A DNA stretch of 64,000 nucleotides from Ottelia alismoides (lineage: Eukaryota; Streptophyta; Magnoliopsida; Alismatales; Hydrocharitaceae): positions 62,001-126,000 of the forward strand of contig JAZKJV010010541.1 in NCBI GenBank assembly GCA_037367405.1, given 5' to 3'. Below the pieces are notes generated by a model that made no database searches, was not told the origin of the DNA, and saw only the letters and a program-made list of their open reading frames with translations. The position numbers were made by a program, and so were the translations under genes. Each line of letters opens with the position of its first letter. Position 1 is the stretch's first letter. This document shows positions 58,305 through 64,000 of this stretch, piece after piece.

Positions 58305-60922
58305 TGAAGGATATGGGATAATCCTCAAGCGCATCACGGAAGCGTGAGCATCATATCGAATACGACGAGGAACGACTAGTCGCACTAGTTGTTCTATGCA
58401 GCGGAATTTTAAAAATTTTCATGCGACGAAACCATATAATCCAAGAACACTTCTCGGATCATTTCTCTAAACCACAAACAAGTAATAGGATTACCTCTTG
58501 AAGTGTGGTTGCGATCGAGTCTCTAAACGACGAGACCTCCCGTCTCAAGTCCGATCCGACCGAGGAGACGCTTGCGAGAGCGGGGATTAATCGCGTGCTT
58601 CTCGCAATCCATGTTGATGATCCAAGCGGCGGATCTCCTGATCTCAACATACGAGATCCAATGTCTTCTTCACGAGCGAGGTGCACCGAAGGAGACGGAG
58701 ATCCACGAGCAAACGCTCGGGCAGCATAACAACGACGCTGCAGCGATGGAGACTCTCTCTAGAGCATCCATGGTGGATGACCATGAGAGAGGATGAGAGA
58801 GGGATGACGTGTAGAGAGAAAGAGAGAGAGATACTTATGTTCTCTTGTGTGTAAAGAAGAGCAAAGGGGAGCCTCTTCTTTTATAATATTTTGAGATCCA
58901 TGGATCTCAATCCATGGACAACACAAATCCAATGGCTCTCATTGATTGTGTCTCTTTTAATGGCTAAGATTTGTGTTTGTAAAAACCAACAACAATTAAT
59001 TTAATTTAGATTAAAATATATTAATAAATCAATATAATTCAATCCCAAAATTAAATCAATAACATATGGAGATAATGGAAAGGAGAATGCCTCCTTCCAT
59101 GTATATGGAGTGGACGGCCACCCTTTCCTAATAGGAATTGGTGGCCGTCCCTTCCATCCAATATGGAAGGAGGCTCTCAAATGTAATCTTCTTAGATTAC
59201 ATAATTCAATGTATCCCCAATTTTACAACAACAATTGTTGTAAATTATTCTACAAAAATAATTCATAATTATTTTGAGAATATTTCAATCTTGCCATTGG
59301 AAATTTGTGAATCATATTCACAACCCAAATTATATGTAAATTACATTTTTCAATTTAATGTCTAATGTGAATCTAATTCACATAAACATTTAATTAACAA
59401 ATGTAAATTACAAATAGCTCTCTCTTATATATTATAAATCACATTTATAATATATATGATTAATATGTATAGTGCTATCCACATTATTCATATCCATGAT
59501 AATTAAATCACATTTAATAATCTTGGATCTCTATTCTCATGTGCCCAAATAATGTGAATCACATTCACATTATTTACATCTTTGATAATCAAATCGCATT
59601 TAATTATCTAAGATAACTCTATATATATGAATCAAATTCATAGTATTCATGATAATTAAATCACATTTAATTATCCATTTTCTCAATTCTCGGATATTTA
59701 TATCAACAATGAAATTATCCTGAACTCTTTCAAGGATAATGCGCTTTTTCCGCGAATACTTGGAGATAAGGACATGGCGATTGTATTGTTCCACGTATAG
59801 TGACTTGGATATTGAGATCACATCTCAAATCCTGATCTCGAGCCTCCCATAGATGCTTGATTAGATCAAGACTGCAAATCTAATCTTCTATTGCATCTGA
59901 ATCACATTCAGATCAATGTCCAACATTTGGACTAAGATTAGATTACTTCTATACTAAGAGGAGTCACTAAAATCCAAACCTGTTTCATCACTCCCTAGGA
60001 ATGGAAGCGTCATGGTTTTACAACCGTTTATGATCACATCACCCTCAGATATTCCCAATACCTGTACATCATGTATACTGGAAGACCCAGAATAATCCCG
60101 AAGTATAAGATCTACTTCAGGGATTTATCATTAAGTTTCTCATTCGATCATTGGACATTGGTATCGATCATATACTTTCCAAAAGCATATATCATACCCA
60201 GATGTTGATCATATACTTTCCAAAAGTATATATCAAACCTACAAATTCAGTCAAGATTCCAAAGCGAGACGACCGTGCACGGAATTTGATCTTCCCAACA
60301 TCTCATGAGTAAGCTCATGTCTTCCACTTCAGTAGTGGACCTGTATGAACTCTTTGAGAGATCGTATTACTCATATGTCCTTATATGCACACCAGCGCGC
60401 CGGTGTATAGACCTTGGTTAGGTCATCAACTTACTGGTCAGCCAAATGTACATACTCAGACATATAGTAACACATATGTCTCTGGTCAAAGGATGTGTTC
60501 CTATATCATAACAACATACGATATAGGACTTTGGTTATCTCGATCTCGTTAAGTCAACTCTTTAACCAAACTAATCTGACACCTATGAATCTCTATTCCT
60601 ATGCAGGGGACCTACATCAAGAGGTCGGTCAGAGCCTAACAGAGAAAGGATTGCCATCTCCTACTCAGACTGGAGATCATCTCTTAACAATCATTTGATG
60701 GTGTTTCAATCTAACTCTTTAGATGTTCATCCAAGCACCAGCCTCTATGATTCAATATTTGAATCAACAGCTGTATGATCATTAAGATGGCCATGGTACA
60801 TAACCTTAATTGTACTAAGGGACCTATTATGCAAATTATGTATTCTTCATTTCACATTAAGGAATGATATTCGCAATAACATTTATTGCTTAATGGCTCA
60901 CCGTGGGCTCGCATGTCCAACA
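58305..60922 (-). repeat. 5' LTR of element G (2,618 bp)
   Basis: Minus strand TGTTGGACATGCGAGCC at 60,922 to ATATCCTTCA at 58,305. It aligns with the left LTR with scattered substitutions and small indels, so the insertion is not recent. TATA-like sequence is near 58,880-58,892 (minus). Confidence 0.93.
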
Positions 60923-60927
60923 ATGAA
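60923..60927. repeat. Target site duplication, right side of element G
   Basis: ATGAA, matching 50,288-50,292 exactly. F integrase sequence resumes here. Confidence 0.93.
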
Positions 60928-61160
60928 TACTAGTGGGTCTTTCCATTGGTAGAAACATACAGTGGATAAGAATTTGTCCTTCTTGATTTCCATCCAATAT
61001 TGTGGGACTACACCGGAAACAGGGTAATTCACAATATCATCATACCAAGGGAGTGAATACACGTCCAGAATAAACTCGTTAGGAAAGGTGTTTGTAATGG
61101 GTGCATTGTTCAGTGGAGGCTCTTGCTGTTCAATTCTGGAGAGGTGATCTTCTACCACAT
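60928..61160 (-). pseudogene. Start of integrase region of element F
   Basis: Reads MVEDHLSRIEQQEPPLNNAP, FPNEFILDVYSLPWYDDIVN, VVPQYWMEIKKDKFLSTVCF and YQWKDPL before being cut by G. It matches C at 21,747-21,920 closely, and the reading continues at 50,287. This is the segment just before the integrase zinc-binding domain. Confidence 0.85.
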
Positions 61161-62410
61161 TCTGAACTCCGAGCTAGTCTTTGATCTCCAAATCGAACTC
61201 TTGGAGGAGAAGGATCCACCTGATTAGTCTAAGCTTGGCATCCTTCTTCTGATGTAGGTACCGGATAGCAAAGTAGTTAGTATAGATGGTGATATTAGAT
61301 CGAAGAAGATAGGATCTGAAATACTCAAGGGCGAATACCATAGCCAACAATTCTTTCTCTGTGACAATCTAATTTCTCTGAGCTTCATTGAGTGTTTGCT
61401 GGCATAGTGAATGGCATAGGAAACCTCGTCTTTCCTTTGCCCTAGAACATCCCCAACCGCAAAGTCTGATGCATCTGTCATGATTTCAAAATAAAGAGAC
61501 CAATCTAGTGGTTGTAGGACATGATCTTGAGTGATTAGCTCCTTCAGCTGATTAAGTGAAAGGAGAACATGCTGATCAACATTAAACTCGATCTCCTTGC
61601 ACAAAAATTATGTGAGAGGTCGGGCAATGTAGCTGAAATCTCTGATGAATCTCCTGTAGAAACCCACATGCCCAGGAATGATCTCACATGTCCGATAGTC
61701 TGAGGTGGCTCAAGATTGTTGATAACATCCACATTTTCTAGGCTGACTTCCATGCCACACTTGGAAACAAAGTGACCCAGCATAATTCCTTCTGTGACCA
61801 TGAAGTGGCTCTTTTCCTAGGATAACACAAGATTGACTTCACAACATTTCTGAAGTAGTCTGTCCAGGTGCTCAAGACATGCATCGAAACTATCACCATA
61901 GACTGAGAAGTCTTCCATGAACACCTCGAGAATTTTGCCAACCATCTCAGCAAAAACTGCAAGCATGAATCTCTAGAATGTGGCAGGTACATTGCATAGA
62001 CCAAAGGGTATTCTTCTGAAAGCGTACGTGTCGAAGAGCAAGTGAAGTTAGTCTTCTCTTGGCCCTTCAGAGAGATCGCAATTGGTTGTACCCAGAGTAT
62101 CCATCCAAAAGAAGAACACCTTGCCGGCTAATCTCTCCAAAACTTGATCGATGAATGGCAAGGGGAAGTGGTCCTTCTTTGTTGTTGCATTGAGGCGGCA
62201 GTATTCAACACATACATGCTAGGATGTTGGTATCTGAGTAGAAGTCTCCTCTCCTTTATCATTTGCAACCATAGTGAGCCCATATTTCTTCGAAACTACA
62301 TGTAAAGGGCTCACCAATTTTGAATCAAAGAAGGGATAAATGAAGCATGTGTCACACCATTTCGTGATTTCTTTCATGACTACATCCCACAAATTTGAGT
62401 TCAATCTTCT
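61160..62410 (-). pseudogene. Reverse transcriptase and RNase H of element F
   Basis: From the right: NSNLWDVVMKEITKWCDTCF and VSPLHVVSKKYGL (62,219-62,404); a middle part in broken frames; the catalytic region reading VFMEDFSVYGDSFDAC, so FMDD has become FMED (codons 61,910-61,921); GIMLGHFVSKCGMEV and VRSFLGMWVSTG (61,544-61,801). RNase H follows at 61,224-61,604 with LQPLDWSLYFEIMTDASDFA and [22 protein letters not shown] sequence is near 61,180-61,215. Several frame changes; pseudogene. Confidence 0.85.
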
Positions 62411-62902
62411 TTGAAATTCTCAGGACGGTTTGGCATCTTCTTCTAAGTAGTTATGATGTAAACATAGGGCAGTATTTTTCCCGAGGAGGTCTGAAACATG
62501 TCAACCAAGTGCATTACAGTTTTTTTCTAGAACATTGAGAAGTCGAGATTCTTGATCCGAGGTCAGCCTGCTGCTGTATGACCATATAAATATTCTCTGC
62601 ACATACATGGAAGGCATACTTGAGGCTTGTCGGAAGTGGCTTTAATCCCGATTCTTATCTGGCATGCTTCTTAGTCACTTCAGAAACTATGCTAGTAGGT
62701 GGATGATCTGCCATGACTTCAGAGGTGCTGCTCACCTCAGTAGCTTGTTGTTCAACTGACAATGTGCCGAACAGATCTGCAATGAATTCATCATGTTCAG
62801 ACTGGCATGAAACTCCTGAATCAAATAGATGCATTAGCCAATTGGATTCTATCTCCCAAGTTATATCGGAGCTTTGCGTCGACTGTGCTTTCCTGGTCCT
62901 CC
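62411..62902 (-). other. Protease-RT spacer of element F
   Basis: About 490 bp with no conserved domain visible; the equivalent part of C is about 19,910-20,430, with which it shares stretches (for example the region near 62,600-62,720). Frames on the plus strand here are antisense shadows. Confidence 0.5.
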
Positions 62903-63400
62903 TTAGGAGAGATGATTTCTAGGGTCCATGTGCCATTCAAAGAGAGTTACACATCTCTGATTTCTGCAAAAAAAGTCACAGTCTACTTCAGGTGGTGTTG
63001 TATGACTTTCATCAGATACGACTTTTGGCTCACTGACCTTATCTATGGTAACTCTATTGATGCTTGAACTAAACGTGATCTTTCCAGACCAATGGTCAAC
63101 CACGACCTCTTTAGTGCACAAGAATACACATCCAAGGATAATTGGGGTCTGAAGTAAAGGTGAAGGGGAGTCCATATCAAGGACTACAAAATCTATAGGA
63201 AACTGCATGTCCTGTACCTTTACGACAACGTCTTCCAACAGACCTTGAGGTCGCTTGATGGATCGATTAGAAAATTGAAGGATCACCGTGTCTACTTGAG
63301 TGGACCTAGCTCGAATTCTTGCAGTAATGACGAGGGCATGAGGTTGATGAAAGAGCCACTGCCAAGCAATATTCGCTCTAAGACTTGATCAAAATTCTCA
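62903..63400 (-). pseudogene. Retropepsin of element F with altered active site
   Basis: The active-site region reads ILLGSGSFINLMPSSLLQEF (codons LLGSGSF at 63,349-63,369). The catalytic Asp expected after LL is Gly, compared with LLDNGSS in D. A stop follows; then a 127-codon frame (62,903-63,286) holds ILQFSNRSIKRPQGLLEDVV, DFVVLDMDSPSPLLQTPIIL and an extension rich in acidic residues. The downstream part matches 19,560-19,790 of C. Confidence 0.8.
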
Positions 63401-63998
63401 CATATGATCAAAGGTGCTCCTTTGTCTTGCTTCTTCTGAGAGAGATTGCTGATGACTACAACTGTAGCCATGGTGAGGACGTGCTTCTCAACTTGCTGGC
63501 ATCTGGTATTTATGGTTCGACCGATGCTTGCTTGTGCATGCTTCCATCAAGCCCTTCTTCATAGTGGGTATGTATTCCATGTCTTGCATTAATGGTTACT
63601 CAACACTTAAAATTTTAAGAATATCCACAACTCCTGGATCATACAATGCACTTTTTATTTTTGCATTGTTTTTGGATTTTTGTATTGCATCCGGAAAAGG
63701 AATATTTACAGAGCTTAAATCAAAAGCATTGTTTTTATTTACAATGGAATTCTTGTCCACTATATTATGTACATCTAGACTACAAAAAGGTGTAAATTCT
63801 AGAAATGTTGGTGTTGTTGCTAGTGGACATGCAAAAACAACAGTCCCCACTCCATCAATTGGCACTGGATTGGTTGTTGGTGTTGGCTCCTCCATGGCTG
63901 GCATGGCTTCACATCGATTGTGATCTTATTTCTTGTTTTTCTGATTATTCTGATCTTTTGTTCTATTTGTTGAGGGAGATGGTGGCGACTGACTGCTG
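63401..63998 (-). pseudogene. Gag-protease linker of element F
   Basis: A 102-codon frame at 63,596-63,904 (MPAMEEPTPTTNPVPIDGVG, SSVNIPFPDAIQKSK, SALYDPGVVDILKI) matches C at 18,964-19,260. The frame breaks near 63,595; between there and the protease (63,400-63,590) only weak coding traces remain. At the right edge Lys-rich coding related to A (92-292) and C (18,890-18,960) begins, so gag of F lies beyond the window. Confidence 0.75.
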
Positions 63999-64000
63999 GC

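Larger units (their letters stand above)
50293..60922 (-). mobile_element. Element G: complete Ty1/copia retrotransposon inserted in F
   Basis: 10,630 bp bounded by LTRs with TG/CA ends and a perfect ATGAA duplication. The 5' LTR is on the right (58,305-60,922) and the 3' LTR on the left (50,293-52,987). A tRNA-Met primer site and a purine tract sit at the expected internal edges. The interior (52,988-58,304) aligns in its left part with copia pol of E but is full of stops. Confidence 0.95.
42625..63998 (-). mobile_element. Element F: Athila retrotransposon split by element G
   Basis: On the minus strand from the right edge: gag-protease linker, protease, RT, RNase H, start of integrase, then element G (50,293-60,922), remainder of integrase, non-coding tail and 3' LTR. 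It runs off the right edge. Removing G restores continuity: the sequence ending at 60,928 and resuming at 50,287 matches the uninterrupted integrase region of C near 21,900-22,020. Catalytic residues of protease, RT and integrase are changed, so F is inactive. Confidence 0.88.

Noticed and set aside
58459..58796. Frames of 74-75 codons also seen at 50,494-50,773
   Set aside because: They recur because the two LTRs of G are copies of each other; they do not show coding features.

Overview
This 64 kb window is plant nuclear repeat DNA made almost entirely of nested LTR retrotransposons. I found no cellular protein-coding gene, rRNA gene, tRNA gene, CRISPR array or bacterial-type operon. A flowering-plant origin is suggested by Athila-type Ty3/gypsy elements (a LRSGR-type motif after gag, a primer-binding site matching the tRNA-Asp type, FMDD-type reverse transcriptase, very long LTRs), Ty1/copia elements primed by initiator tRNA-Met, and a long-TIR DNA element. 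The species cannot be named from what is visible. All coding remnants carry stops or frameshifts, so this is a decaying heterochromatin-like region.

Layout, with letters used throughout. A (1-16,829, minus strand) is an Athila element that runs off the left edge: gag, a 2.3 kb leader, a primer-binding site, and a 5' LTR in which a 3.99 kb segment is present three times in tandem. B (16,830-18,501, minus) is the U3 part of a related LTR, cut by A. C (18,502-30,572, plus) is an Athila element starting in the end of gag and continuing through protease, reverse transcriptase/RNase H, integrase, a 2.9 kb non-coding tail and a 3' LTR. That LTR holds a 1.15 kb inverted-repeat DNA element with a 51 bp GC-rich minisatellite. 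D (30,573-38,080, minus) is an older, divergent Athila-like element with protease, gag and a partly duplicated LTR. E (38,081-42,624, plus) is the 3' half of a Ty1/copia element with its 3' LTR. F (about 42,700-63,998, minus) is an Athila element with 3' LTR, tail, integrase, RNase H, reverse transcriptase and protease, running off the right edge. G (50,293-60,922, minus) is a complete but coding-dead copia element inserted in the F integrase, with two 2.6-2.7 kb LTRs and a perfect 5 bp target duplication.

The left part reads as a chain of insertions: A into the LTR of B, B into gag of C, C into protease of D, D into E. G into F is separate. Only G has both ends inside the window, so only its target duplication can be verified.

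The most interesting points are not genes. They are the tandem amplification of an LTR core with identical junctions; a similar LTR duplication in the unrelated element D; a conserved LTR promoter module (CCAAT-type box, W-box palindrome, TATA box); an array of four stem-loops with purine-rich tails between integrase and 3' LTR, conserved in C and F; and the minisatellite-bearing inverted-repeat element.
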